A DNA stretch of 64,000 nt, from the NCBI RefSeq assembly GCF_006335015.1, contig NZ_VDGT01000013.1:1-64000 (forward strand), read 5' to 3'. Shown piece after piece: positions 26,281-35,144 of this stretch; position 1 is the stretch's first letter, and every line of letters begins with the position of its first letter. This DNA comes from Streptomyces sedi (GTDB lineage Bacteria > Actinomycetota > Actinomycetes > Streptomycetales > Streptomycetaceae). A program made the translations under genes and the position numbers. The notes under the pieces are model-generated. The model saw only the letters and a program-made list of their open reading frames with translations, was not told the DNA's origin and searched no databases.

Positions 26281-27384
26281 TCAGAAGGCCGGGAATGATG
26301 ATGAACCGGCGCCCTCGACGTACAGGCGCTGGAAGTCTTCAGGAAGCAGGTGCGCGCAGGCAGCCGCATCCTCCAGATTCATCTGGCGGTCGGTCAGCAA
26401 GGTGTTGACAAGGGCAACGAGGCGCTGCGGCTGCTCAGGGAGGACATCAACAGGCTCTGCGGTCCGGTAGCCGAGCGCTGACATCTCGATCATCAGGGTG
26501 CGGTAATGCCACTCGCTGACGGCGTTGAGCGTTTGGGCGCGGCGCAGCAGCGCGCTCATGGAGACACCCCAAACCTGCTTCAGCTCCATCAGCTTGGCCA
26601 GATCGACGCCGCCGGAGAACGCCTGCCGGATATCGGAGGCAGGCATCAAGAACTCGGCAGCGAAGGCGTCGGCCTGCTTCTCCTGCGTGGACCCTGTGCC
26701 CGGCTCGTCATGCATCACCAGATGACCCAGCTCGTGCGCGATGCTGAAGCGACGTCGGTCGCCCGGTGCCCGGGTGTTGACGAGGAGTAGAGGATGCCCG
26801 CCCGCTTCCCACTGGCTTACTGCGTCCAACAGGTCGCTGTCCAGATCGCGGGTGACCACCAGCGCGCCGGCATTCTCCAGCACCGCGACCATGTCGGGTA
26901 CCGGGCCGGGGGTCACGCTCCACTCCCTGCGGACTCGCCGAGCAGCGTCCTTCGGGGTGGTGAGGTCATCCAGGGGGACCCTGAAGAAACGATGTGAGAC
27001 TGGCGGCAATGCCGCTGCGGACGCCAGGCCATTCAGCTGAATCCGTGAGAGCGCCACATGGGCGTGCACGCGTCGCAGAGCGGAAGCAGTCAGAGCTGCC
27101 TTCTTGCGGTGGTGGACCAGGCCCACACCGATGCCGCTGACCTGCGAATCCAGACACAGCGACTCAGGAGGGTAGCCAAGCGCGGCAGCGTACAGCTCAA
27201 GACGCTCATGTGTGACGACGAGACGGCCAGCCTCGGCTCGGCTTACGTAGCCCTGGGAAACTGGCGTGGCGCCGCCTGGCGACGCCTTGGTCATAGCTGC
27301 GGCGACCTCAGCCTGCGTCAGCCCGCGGGACTCGCGCGCCAACACGAGCATCCCGGGCTGCGCCTGCAGCTCAGTGATCGCCAT
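26281..27384 (-). CDS. XRE-type HTH regulator fused to ImmA/IrrE metallopeptidase
   Basis: A 367-aa two-domain protein. Residues about 10-75 form an XRE helix-turn-helix (LVLARESRGLTQAEVAAAMTK...VSQGYVSRAEAGRL). Residues about 140-300 form the ImmA/IrrE zinc peptidase with H217-E-L-G-H221 and a downstream glutamate in EKQADAFAAEFLMP (about 235-248). Proteins of this build usually control mobile elements, stress or defence genes by cleaving a repressor. The ATG at 27384 has GAGGTGG upstream. It heads the two-gene operon with the TGT-like protein and probably regulates it. Confidence 0.88.
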   Translation of the reverse strand: MAITELQAQPGMLVLARESRGLTQAEVAAAMTKASPGGATPVSQGYVSRAEAGRLVVTHERLELYAAALGYPPESLCLDSQVSGIGVGLVHHRKKAALTASALRRVHAHVALSRIQLNGLASAAALPPVSHRFFRVPLDDLTTPKDAARRVRREWSVTPGPVPDMVAVLENAGALVVTRDLDSDLLDAVSQWEAGGHPLLLVNTRAPGDRRRFSIAHELGHLVMHDEPGTGSTQEKQADAFAAEFLMPASDIRQAFSGGVDLAKLMELKQVWGVSMSALLRRAQTLNAVSEWHYRTLMIEMSALGYRTAEPVDVLPEQPQRLVALVNTLLTDRQMNLEDAAACAHLLPEDFQRLYVEGAGSSSFPAF

Positions 27385-27518
27385 GCACGACACCACCTCG
27401 TATCAGACCTCAAAACAGTAGCACGAAATATTCCGTGACTGATTCGGCGCCATATGATGAAAGTAGCGCTGCAAGTGAGGGCCACTCTCTGAACAGTTGA
27501 TTGTGGGCGCAGCGGCGT

Positions 27519-28150
27519 TCAGGTAGTGGCAGGGCGCGGGTCGCCGTGGAAGACCTGTCGGGTGTGCCAGTCGCAGTGAACTGCGGCAACAGGGCGAGCA
27601 CCCGGCTGGGGGCCGATGAGTGGGCGGCCCGCAAGGGCTATGACGTGGTCGCGGGCGGCGGGGCTGTGGCCGACGAAGCGCTGTGAGACCAGGATGCGTT
27701 GGTCGTCTCCCAAGCCGAGGGCGCCCTTGTCGAAGAGTGCGTGGTGCATCGAGCACAGGCGCAGCCCGTTCTCGATGTCGTCGGGGCTGCCGAACTCCCA
27801 CCAGTGGACGTGGGCGGCCTCCAGTCTGACGGGCATCGCGGCGATCCCGCCGCCGTATCCGCAGAAGGCGCACCGGTACTCGGTAGGCGGTCAGCACCAG
27901 CTCCCGCTCGGCCCCGGCCAGCCCCAGTTCCAGGCTTACGGCTTCGCACAGTTCTCGATGCAGGGGGGAAGTGTGAGTCGAGCGGCAATCGCGCCATTCT
28001 GTTGAGCAGGTCCGGTTCGCGTCGTAGCGCCGCTCTCAAGTCCGGCGCGAGCTGCCCGGTGGCGCCCGTCTCGCGAAGGTCCCAGCCGTCGGTATCGTCC
28101 TGGAACCGGCCGAGGGCGTACAGAAGTAGCAGCGGTTTGTGCGGAGCGCG
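27519..28150 (-). pseudogene. decayed HNH endonuclease (McrA-like)
   Basis: The pieces align in order with the Streptomyces HNH endonuclease family. First comes APHKPLLLLYALGRFQDD (from about 28147), then DLRETGATGQLAPDLRAALRRE. After a frame change at the C-run near 27963-27970 comes LHRELCEAV...ERELVLTAY. After a second shift near 27880 comes EYRCAFCGY...LEAAHVHWWEF and DIENGLRLCSMHHALFDKG with the HNH core and zinc cysteines. About 50 residues between RFQDDTDG and WDLRETG are missing and the true N-terminus is lost. Only the C-terminal 105 residues remain in one frame. Confidence 0.8.
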
Positions 28151-28423
28151 GGCACGGCTGCGTGCCTGTGAACAGCACGCGGGCGTGGTGCGGTTCGGGG
28201 GCGATGAAGGCTCCGGCAGCCGTGACATTGAGCCCGAGGCAGGCAGGCTTCGTGCGGTGTCGGTCTGAATCGCTCAGATTCACTCACAGCGCCAACAGGC
28301 TATCTCCACAAGGCATAAGATGATGCGCCTGGGTTGGCGGTTGCCCAGGTCAATGTCTGGGGCAAGGCGCCCCTGGTGGCTTGCGTCTGCCCGAGGCGCT
28401 AGGGAACGGAGCGGCTGAGAACG

Positions 28424-30298
28424 GTGCACCTGCACAGCTTCACCGTGTGCGGATTCCGATCCCTTAAGGATGTCCGTGACATTCCGGTCAGCACACCTAC
28501 CATCCTCGCCGGCCAGAACGACGGCGGTAAGAGCGCGGTGCTTGCTGCGCTGGCCTTCCTTGTGGGCAATGAGCAGTTGACCGAGGACGATCGTACGTAC
28601 GAGCTCGACGCTTCGGATGACGTGGACGTCGATGACTCGGCGCCTCTCCTGCGGTGTTCGACCACGTGGGTGGAGGGGCAGTTCATCCTCGACTCTTGGG
28701 AGTTGCAATCGTTCGGCTTACCGACCGAGGAGTTGCGCGTACGGCGACGCGCTGTCAACGGTGAAGGGCCCGTCCTTGAGTGCTGGGCGCCGCTCGCGGA
28801 CGACGAACGACTCCGTGACCCTTCCAAGCTGTCCCTCAACGAGGTGAGAGCCCTCGCTAAGCAGTTGCTCCCTAAGCTGTCGTCCATAAAACGCGGCGAC
28901 ATCGAGCCGGCCCTCTGCAGTTACGGCATGGCTCACGCCTCCGCGTCGGGCTGGGTTCCTGCTCCGAAGGAGATGGAGCGCCGCATGCCCCGGCTGATGC
29001 CGTTCGACGGGAAGTCGGCCGATCCCGACGCTGAGGTGAAAACCGCGCTGATGGGCCGATACCAGGCCCATATGTCGGACCCCACGCTTGAGGGCCAGTT
29101 GCAGTCGATCGAAGCTGGGATCAAAGAGCGACTTCAGGACGACGCCCGGTCCCTGTGCGAGCACATTCAGAGTCGTTGCGACGACCTCACAGACGTTGAT
29201 GTCGAGCCTGTGGTCTCGTTCACTCATGGTTTCCGGGGCGCGCCGCTGCGAATCGCCCGTACGAAGGGCGAGACCGTGGGCCTGGATCGTTCCGGTCTAG
29301 GGAGCGCACGACGAATCTCCCTGGCGATCTGGGAGTGGAACAGCCAGCTGCTCACGCGCGAGGAGTTCGCCGATGTCGACTCCTCAACTGACCCTGAGGC
29401 CGCCGAAGACGTCCCGCCTCCGGTACAGACGATCGTGATCTACGACGAGCCGGACACGCACCTCGACTACGGGCACCAGCGCAAGATCATGCAGCTCATC
29501 CGTGACCAGAGCGCACTGCCCCATGTGAACGTAATCGTCGCCACCCACTCTATGAACCTCATCGACGGTGTCGACATCGCCGACGTCGTGCATCTCCGGC
29601 TGGAGTGCGGACGGACGGTGATCGAGCGGCTGGGGGCCGACACCCACGACGACGTCGACGTGCACCTGGGGCGCATAGCCGCAGCGGTCGGTCTTCGAAA
29701 CTCCGTTCTGCTACATGAGCGTTGCTTCCTGGCTGTCGAAGGCGACACCGAACAGCGGGTGATCCCCATGCTGTTCCGGCTGTCTGAGGGCCAGTCTCTC
29801 CAGTCGGCCGGCATCGCCTTGTGGGCGTGCTTCAACAATGAGGGGGCCCTGCACCTCGCTCACTATCTGGTCGCGCATGGCCGCTCCGTGATGCTCATGG
29901 TGGACGCCGACAGCCGCACCTTGCCCAAGGGGCTCTTCAAGGAAGTCCGACTCCAACAGTTTTTCGGCAGCGCTTTCAGCGACGTTGTCCGTTTCGTGGG
30001 CGAGCCGGACGCCTTCAATGAGCTGGAGGAACTGTTCCCGGACGATTTGTGGGCCGCGACCGCCAACGAACTCTGGTCGAAGGATGGCGAGCCGTGGACC
30101 ATGGACAACTTCACCGCTCGGCGCGGCAAGAAGTTCAGTAAGGAAGTGCTGAACATGCTCCGCAATAACAGCCCGAACGGGCCCAGCGGCAAACCCGACA
30201 TGATGTTCGGGCTGGTGAGCACGCTCACCAGCCCTGATCAGGTGCCCGCACAGCTGCGGGAGATCTTCGCCGAGATCAGAAAGCTGGCCGCAGGGTAA
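28424..30298 (+). CDS. OLD-family ATP-dependent nuclease (ATPase-TOPRIM)
   Basis: A 624-aa overcoming-lysogenization-defect (OLD) family protein. The ABC/SMC-like ATPase has Walker A GQNDGGKS (30-37), signature SGLGSARRISLAIWE near 287-301, Walker B IVIYDEPDTHLD with E342, and switch ATHS (373-376). The C-terminal TOPRIM nuclease has E439 in FLAVEGDTEQRVIP and D494xD496 in MLMVDADSR. All key residues are intact. No UvrD-like helicase partner (GajB) and no reverse transcriptase is adjacent, so it is a stand-alone class 1 type. The GTG start has a distant GGAG (12 nt). It is a likely anti-phage or DNA-repair nuclease. Confidence 0.88.
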   Translation: MHLHSFTVCGFRSLKDVRDIPVSTPTILAGQNDGGKSAVLAALAFLVGNEQLTEDDRTYELDASDDVDVDDSAPLLRCSTTWVEGQFILDSWELQSFGLPTEELRVRRRAVNGEGPVLECWAPLADDERLRDPSKLSLNEVRALAKQLLPKLSSIKRGDIEPALCSYGMAHASASGWVPAPKEMERRMPRLMPFDGKSADPDAEVKTALMGRYQAHMSDPTLEGQLQSIEAGIKERLQDDARSLCEHIQSRCDDLTDVDVEPVVSFTHGFRGAPLRIARTKGETVGLDRSGLGSARRISLAIWEWNSQLLTREEFADVDSSTDPEAAEDVPPPVQTIVIYDEPDTHLDYGHQRKIMQLIRDQSALPHVNVIVATHSMNLIDGVDIADVVHLRLECGRTVIERLGADTHDDVDVHLGRIAAAVGLRNSVLLHERCFLAVEGDTEQRVIPMLFRLSEGQSLQSAGIALWACFNNEGALHLAHYLVAHGRSVMLMVDADSRTLPKGLFKEVRLQQFFGSAFSDVVRFVGEPDAFNELEELFPDDLWAATANELWSKDGEPWTMDNFTARRGKKFSKEVLNMLRNNSPNGPSGKPDMMFGLVSTLTSPDQVPAQLREIFAEIRKLAAG

Positions 30299-30515
30299 GA
30301 ACGCGTAGCGCTGACCTGGTGTCACTGGTGCTGGCGCGGCGCCGCCGCCGTGCGAGCATGCGTTCCTTGCGCTGTTCCAATGTCGGCGGTTCCCACTTGT
30401 GCCAGCCCACCGGAGGCTTCCAGCGCTGTGCATGCTCGCGCGCCTCAAGCCCACACCATCGGCAGCCATTCGGAGTAGGTATGCGCTGGTCAGAACCATT
30501 TTGCTGGTCAGTCAT
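30276..30515 (-). CDS. small phage/ICE-type hypothetical protein with CxxC
   Basis: A 79-aa basic protein. CRWCGLEAREHAQRWKPPVGWHKWEPP contains a CxxC and conserved Trp/His residues that suggest a small zinc-binding motif, followed by an Arg-rich helix (KERMLARRRRRAS). Proteins of this pattern are common in Streptomyces phages and integrative elements (recollection, not searched). A strong GGGAGGGAG lies 5 nt before the ATG at 30515. Its end overlaps the end of the OLD gene by 23 bp. It may be a leftover of the element that brought the island. Confidence 0.7.
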   Translation of the reverse strand: MTDQQNGSDQRIPTPNGCRWCGLEAREHAQRWKPPVGWHKWEPPTLEQRKERMLARRRRRASTSDTRSALRVLTLRPAF

Positions 30516-30931
30516 GAGTCTCCCTCCCCCACATCCAGAGTCTTCCCTATGGCACTGACAACACCCCTAATCGACGAACGGAACATTTCGCGCTAAACCA
30601 GATGAAACGGGCGGGCCGCCCGAGCCGATTCCGTTATCTCCGTCGCATTGGCAGCGCTCGTTCTCAGTCGCATCGCACTGTGTGCCCGCTTGCATTCGTA
30701 CACCGGCGGTGATCGCTGTCCGAATTGGGCCAGTTTTCTAGCGGATGGGTCGGCAGCGTAGTGCTCAACACCAGGTAGCGAACGTCGGATGGGGACTCGG
30801 TCTTTTCTTGACACACCAACTGAAGGCGAGTTCACGGAAGGTGCTGCGAACCTCGGTCAATGGCCCACGATCTCTTGTGTAGTAAAGCTTGTTGATCAGG
30901 AGCGCCGCCCGGCGGCCCTCCAGAACGTCGG
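30516..30931. other. 416-bp spacer at the right side of the island
   Basis: This is a mixed, less G+C-rich sequence, including TAGTAAAGCTTGTTGATC near 30880. Short open frames here have no ribosome site or recognisable domain. No integrase, attachment repeat or tRNA was found. It could be decayed mobile-element sequence. Confidence 0.45.
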
Positions 30932-32473
30932 CTACACCGACAGCAGCCGGGTGATCGACAGGGCTGCGGCGGAGAGTCGGGTTCTCACGGCGTCGACGTC
31001 GATCTCGTCGGCCCGGTGCCGCGGGATGGTGGCTGTGAGGGAGCCGGCCACGGTGTCCTGGGCGAAGTACGGCACGGCGATGCCGTAGCCGTCCGGGATG
31101 CGTTCACCGTCTCCGACGGCCCAGCCGTGGTCGCGCACCTGGGCCAGGTCCTTCTCGATCGCGGTGCGGTGCAGTGGCGTGCGCTCGGTGTATGCGACCA
31201 GCGGAAGGTCGGGGAGGGTGTCGTCGGGCAGGAAGGCGAGAATGGCTTTGCCCGCGGCGCCCGCGGCGAGAGGGACATCCGACCCGGTGGGCAGGTCGTA
31301 GTGGATCGGTTTGCTGCCCGGTACGACGGCGGTCATGCGTGCGGTCCGGGTGGCCGGGTCGTACTCGGTCAGGCCGATGGTTTCCCCGGTCTGCCGTGCC
31401 AGGTCTCGCAGTGCCGGGAAGACGATCGGGGCGATGGAGTGGAGCGGCCCGAGTGCGGCTGCCCAGCGCAGTAGCAGCGGCCCGGCAACGGCGTGTTGCT
31501 CGTGGGTGGTGGCGAGCCCTGTGGCGAGTGCGGTGTCGAGGAGCCGGGTGGCGGTCGCGGGGTTGCCTCGCAGTACGCGAGCGAGCGCCCGTCCTCCCAA
31601 CGGCAGAGGTGCTGAAGCGGTGAGCGCGGAGATCAAGCGCTCAGTGCGAGCAGTGGCCGAACCGCCGTCCTCGGTGGGAATCGGGCTGGTGGGGGCCGCT
31701 CGGCCGTGTTCCGGTGCGGGCCGGGGCGCTGGGGCGGTCAGGTTGCCGATCCTGAGGGCCGTTTCGCGGACGAGGGGAGCGAAGCGTTCAAGGTCGGCGT
31801 GACGGGTCTCGTGCCGGGGGCGGGTAGCGGAAACCGCTCCCAGCAGACCCGCCGCGTGGAACGGGGCGGCGACTCCGGCGGCCAGGGCGACGTGTTGTCC
31901 GACGCTGATCGTCACACCGTCCTCGCGTGCCCGGTGCAGGAGGCGTTCCAGTTCCGCGACGTCGGTGACGGTGTCCGGCGTGTGCGCGACCAGATCGAGG
32001 CGGGCGAGGACGTCGGGGCCGAGTGCGGCGAGCATGGCACGGCCAGCCGCGCCGGCGTGCAGGGGGATCGCGGCGCCGGGGTCGAGCCGGTAGCGAACGG
32101 GGCCGTCCGGTATCGCGGACAGGGTGACGAAGCCCCCCGTGCGAACGGGGTCGTACAGGGACAGCAGGATGGTGGCGTCGCAGGCCCGGGCGAGTTCCTC
32201 GGCCAGTGGGCGGGCCTGGCCGAGCAGTAGGTGCGAGCGGTGGAGCCGGTCCGCGAGAACCCGCAACCGGGGCCCGCAGACGTAGGTGGCGTTCGCCGTC
32301 TGCGTCGCCAGATCGCGCTCGGCGAGCGCGTGGAGGGTCCGGTGGACCGTGCTGCGGCTGAGGCCGAGGTCTTCGGCCAGCTCGCGCACACCCCAGGGCA
32401 GCTCCGGTGGCCGGCGGGTGAGGGCGTCGAGGGTGGCGACGACACGGTCGTTGACGGCTGATCCGCTGCTCAC
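30932..32473 (-). CDS. tandem double IclR-family transcriptional regulator
   Basis: A 513-aa protein that is essentially two IclR proteins in one chain. The first half has an HTH (LPWGVRELAEDLGLSRSTVHRTLHALAE) and an IclR effector domain (RYRLDPGAAIPLHAGAAGRAMLAAL). The second half has a degenerate HTH-like helical part (GGRALARVLRGNPATATRLLDTAL) and a second effector domain (HYDLPTGSDVPLAAGAAGKAILAFL). The two effector domains share the G-A-A-G-(R/K)-A-(M/I)-L-A motif. The GTG at 32473 has GGGAGG about 9 nt upstream. It is divergent from the transporter operon, which it most likely controls. Confidence 0.88.
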   Translation of the reverse strand: MSSGSAVNDRVVATLDALTRRPPELPWGVRELAEDLGLSRSTVHRTLHALAERDLATQTANATYVCGPRLRVLADRLHRSHLLLGQARPLAEELARACDATILLSLYDPVRTGGFVTLSAIPDGPVRYRLDPGAAIPLHAGAAGRAMLAALGPDVLARLDLVAHTPDTVTDVAELERLLHRAREDGVTISVGQHVALAAGVAAPFHAAGLLGAVSATRPRHETRHADLERFAPLVRETALRIGNLTAPAPRPAPEHGRAAPTSPIPTEDGGSATARTERLISALTASAPLPLGGRALARVLRGNPATATRLLDTALATGLATTHEQHAVAGPLLLRWAAALGPLHSIAPIVFPALRDLARQTGETIGLTEYDPATRTARMTAVVPGSKPIHYDLPTGSDVPLAAGAAGKAILAFLPDDTLPDLPLVAYTERTPLHRTAIEKDLAQVRDHGWAVGDGERIPDGYGIAVPYFAQDTVAGSLTATIPRHRADEIDVDAVRTRLSAAALSITRLLSV

Positions 32474-32681
32474 CGCGACCACCTCCCGGCGTGGCTCGTC
32501 GACTTGCCCCGCAGCGACGCAAGTATGCGCGGATGCCTCATTTTCCGTCTTCCCCCTGCCGTTTCTCGTCTGGTCGGCCACTGTGCGTGGCGCCTTTGGA
32601 CGCGGGCGCCTCACTGCTGTCGCCGGTCGTTCGCGGTCGCTGTCGGTGCCGTCCGCGTTGCGAGCAGGCCGCGTCCGAGGG

Positions 32682-32738
32682 TTGACAGCAGGCGAAGAGC
32701 GGCCAGACACTCACCGAACAGTTTACAGGACGCTGTCC
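32682..32738 (+). promoter_or_regulatory. promoter and candidate IclR operator for the transporter operon
   Basis: TTGACA at 32682-32687 and GACACT at 32706-32711 (18-nt spacer) form a plausible vegetative promoter reading toward the transporter. The palindrome GGAC-GCT-GTCC at 32728-32738 lies over or just after the expected start point. The rest of the 290-bp divergent spacer shows no gene. Confidence 0.45.
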
Positions 32739-32763
32739 CATTTTTTGCACAGTGAGGCGCGAG

Positions 32764-34086
32764 ATGTCAGTCCCCACGGACGCTGCAGAGGTGGCCCCCG
32801 TCACCGACGAACGCCGCCGCAAGGCGAAGAAGGCCACCGCCGTGGCCGCCTTCGGCACGTTCATCGAGTACTACGACTTCAGCGTCTACGGCTACGTCGC
32901 CGCGACCCTGTCGATCGTCTTCTTCCCCAGCGACGACCCGACCGTCGGCCTGCTCAACACCTTCCTGGTCTTCGGCTCGGCCTTCGCCGTCCGCCCGCTG
33001 GGCGCCCTGTTCTTCGGTCGACTCGGCGACCGCGCCGGCCGCCGAGTCAGTCTGGTCGCCAGCATCGGCCTGATGAGCCTGGCCGCCGCCCTGACGGGAC
33101 TGCTGCCCGGCTACGCCACCATCGGCGTCGCCGCACCGATCCTGTTGATCGTTTTGCGCATGTTGCAGGGCTTCTCCACTGGCGGCGAGATCGGCGGCGC
33201 GGCCAGCTACATCCGGGAATGGGCGCCCAAGGACCGGCGCTCGCTGTACATCTCGTTCATCCCCGGCGTCGCGGTGTTCGGCAAGGCGTGCGCGGCGGGC
33301 ATGGCGGCGCTGGCCGCCTCGTTCGTGCCGGAAGAGGCGATGGAGTCATGGGGCTGGCGCCTGCCGTTCCTCCTCGCGGTCCCGCTGGGCCTGCTGTGTC
33401 TCTACCTGCGGCTGAAGATCGAGGACACCCCCGAGTTCCGCGATGCCGAGCCCGCCGACCGCGGTGACCGCAAGCCTCTGAAGGAACTGACGGCCGGCTA
33501 CCGCCGCCCACTGGCCAAGGTCATGGCGATCTCCACGGTGCAGAACGTCGGCACATACGTCGGCACCGTCTTCGTCGCCTCGTACCTGAGCACCGTCCTG
33601 AGCTTCAGCGAGAGCCAGGCCGCGACCATCGTGCTGCTCGCCGTTCTCACAGCCGCCGTGTTCATCCCCGTGTGCGGCCTGCTCGGCGCACGACTGGGTG
33701 GCAAGCGCGTCCTGATCGTCTCCTACGTCGCCTACATCGCCGTCACGATCCCCTCCTTCTGGCTCATGGGCCGCGGCTCGGTGGGCCTGGCCATCGTCGG
33801 CCTGGTCCTCGGCATGGTCCCGTACGCCCTCTGCCAGGCCGGTACCTACGCGGTCATGCCGGAGTTCTTCCCGGTCCAGGTCCGTAACACCGGTGTCGCC
33901 TTCGGCCACAGCATCGGCGCCGTCATCGGCGGCGGAGCCGGACCCTACGCCAGTACCTGGCTCATCGATTCCACCGGCAGCACCCTCGTTCCCGCCTACA
34001 TCCTCGTCTTCTTCGGCCTGTTCGGCCTCGTCCTCGCCGTCGGCGCGGTACGCCGCAGCGCCTCCGGCGACCACCTCTACGCCTGA
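32764..34086 (+). CDS. MHS-family (metabolite:H+ symporter) MFS transporter
   Basis: A 440-aa, 12-helix major facilitator. FGTFIEYYDFSVYGYVAAT is the MHS family opening, GRLGDRAGRR is the loop 2-3 signature and LRMLQGFSTGGEIGGA the helix 5 motif. Relatives (KgtP, ShiA, ProP, CitA) import organic acids or zwitterions with protons. The following dehydrogenase and RraA-like genes suggest a hydroxy- or keto-acid substrate. The ATG at 32764 has GAGG 7 nt upstream; a GTG at 32752 is also in frame. It is divergent from the double IclR regulator. Confidence 0.9.
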   Translation: MSVPTDAAEVAPVTDERRRKAKKATAVAAFGTFIEYYDFSVYGYVAATLSIVFFPSDDPTVGLLNTFLVFGSAFAVRPLGALFFGRLGDRAGRRVSLVASIGLMSLAAALTGLLPGYATIGVAAPILLIVLRMLQGFSTGGEIGGAASYIREWAPKDRRSLYISFIPGVAVFGKACAAGMAALAASFVPEEAMESWGWRLPFLLAVPLGLLCLYLRLKIEDTPEFRDAEPADRGDRKPLKELTAGYRRPLAKVMAISTVQNVGTYVGTVFVASYLSTVLSFSESQAATIVLLAVLTAAVFIPVCGLLGARLGGKRVLIVSYVAYIAVTIPSFWLMGRGSVGLAIVGLVLGMVPYALCQAGTYAVMPEFFPVQVRNTGVAFGHSIGAVIGGGAGPYASTWLIDSTGSTLVPAYILVFFGLFGLVLAVGAVRRSASGDHLYA

Positions 34087-34119
34087 CCCGCACGATCCGA
34101 CCGAACGGACCAGACACGC

Positions 34120-35109
34120 ATGCCGTCGTTCTACGTCTCCGACGCCATTCACCCCCAGGTGCTGGACACCCTGAACGAGATGGGCGAAGTCCACCTCGGC
34201 TACGGCCCCACGGCCACCCCCTACGCCGCCGTCCAGAGCGGCGTGCACGCGGTCATGCTGCGCGCCGAGCGGTTCACCGCCGACAAGATCCAGGCGTCTC
34301 CCCACCTGAAGATCATCGCCCGGCACGGGGTGGGCACCGACAACGTCGACATCCGGGCCGCCACCGACGCCGGCGTGTGGGTCACCGTCACCCCCGGCAG
34401 CAACGCCCGGTCCGTCGCCGAGCACGTCTTCGCGCTCACCCTGGCTCTCGCCCGTCGCATCCCGGTCGCCACAGCGGGTACCGCAGCCGGCCAATGGGCC
34501 ACCATCAAGCCAGCCCTCACCGGGACCGAGCTGCACAACCGCACACTGGGCCTGCTCGGCTTCGGCCGCATCGCCTCACTGACCGCCGGCATCGCCCGTG
34601 GCTTCGGCATGCCCGTTCTCGTCTCCGACCCCTATGTCGCCCCGGACACCGTGGAGCGGCAAGGCGCCCGGCTCGTCCCCTTCGACGACCTCGTCGCCCA
34701 GAGCGACGTGCTGAGCCTGCACGCCCCTCTCACCGCGGCGACCAGGCACATCGTCGATGCCGAGGCGCTCGCCCGGATGCGCCCGGGAACCGTACTGATC
34801 AACACCGCCCGCGGCGGACTCGTCGACGAGGCCGCCGTTCTGGCGGGACTGGAGTCCGGTCACCTGGGTGGCGCGGCCCTCGACGTCCTGGACGGCGAGT
34901 CGACCGACATGCGGAACCCCCTCCCGCACAGCCCGGAACTCGCGGCCCGTCTCGGCAGCCTGGGCAACCTGATCGTCACGCCGCACATCGCCGGGCAGAC
35001 CCACCAGTCGCTGCTGGCCGCGGGCACCCAGGCCCTCGCCTGCATCCAACAGGCCCTCGCGGGCCAGGACCCGGAACACGCCGTCAACGCCCTCAGCGCC
35101 GCGGCCTGA
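34120..35109 (+). CDS. D-2-hydroxyacid dehydrogenase, NAD-dependent
   Basis: A 329-aa member of the D-isomer-specific 2-hydroxyacid dehydrogenase family (SerA/PdxB-like, no ACT domain). The Rossmann motif is TLGLLGFGRIASLTA. Catalytic Arg lies in INTARGGLVDE, the Glu in LDVLDGES and the His in VTPHIAGQT. It interconverts a 2-hydroxyacid and its 2-oxoacid. It follows the transporter by 33 bp and precedes an RraA-like lyase by about 35 bp, so the three probably form one catabolic operon. The exact substrate is unknown. Confidence 0.88.
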   Translation: MPSFYVSDAIHPQVLDTLNEMGEVHLGYGPTATPYAAVQSGVHAVMLRAERFTADKIQASPHLKIIARHGVGTDNVDIRAATDAGVWVTVTPGSNARSVAEHVFALTLALARRIPVATAGTAAGQWATIKPALTGTELHNRTLGLLGFGRIASLTAGIARGFGMPVLVSDPYVAPDTVERQGARLVPFDDLVAQSDVLSLHAPLTAATRHIVDAEALARMRPGTVLINTARGGLVDEAAVLAGLESGHLGGAALDVLDGESTDMRNPLPHSPELAARLGSLGNLIVTPHIAGQTHQSLLAAGTQALACIQQALAGQDPEHAVNALSAAA

Positions 35110-35144
35110 TCCCCACCCCCCACCTTCCCGGAGACGAGAACGCC

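Noticed and set aside
26281..27384. Type II toxin-antitoxin pair of the HTH-ImmA protein with its neighbour
   Set aside because: The 408-aa partner is too large and lacks any RES, HipA or RelE-type toxin motif.
28424..30298. Gabija system
   Set aside because: The OLD-like protein has no adjacent UvrD-type GajB gene.
24120..30931. Integrated element with attachment sites
   Set aside because: No integrase, tRNA target or flanking direct repeat was found, so island boundaries cannot be claimed.
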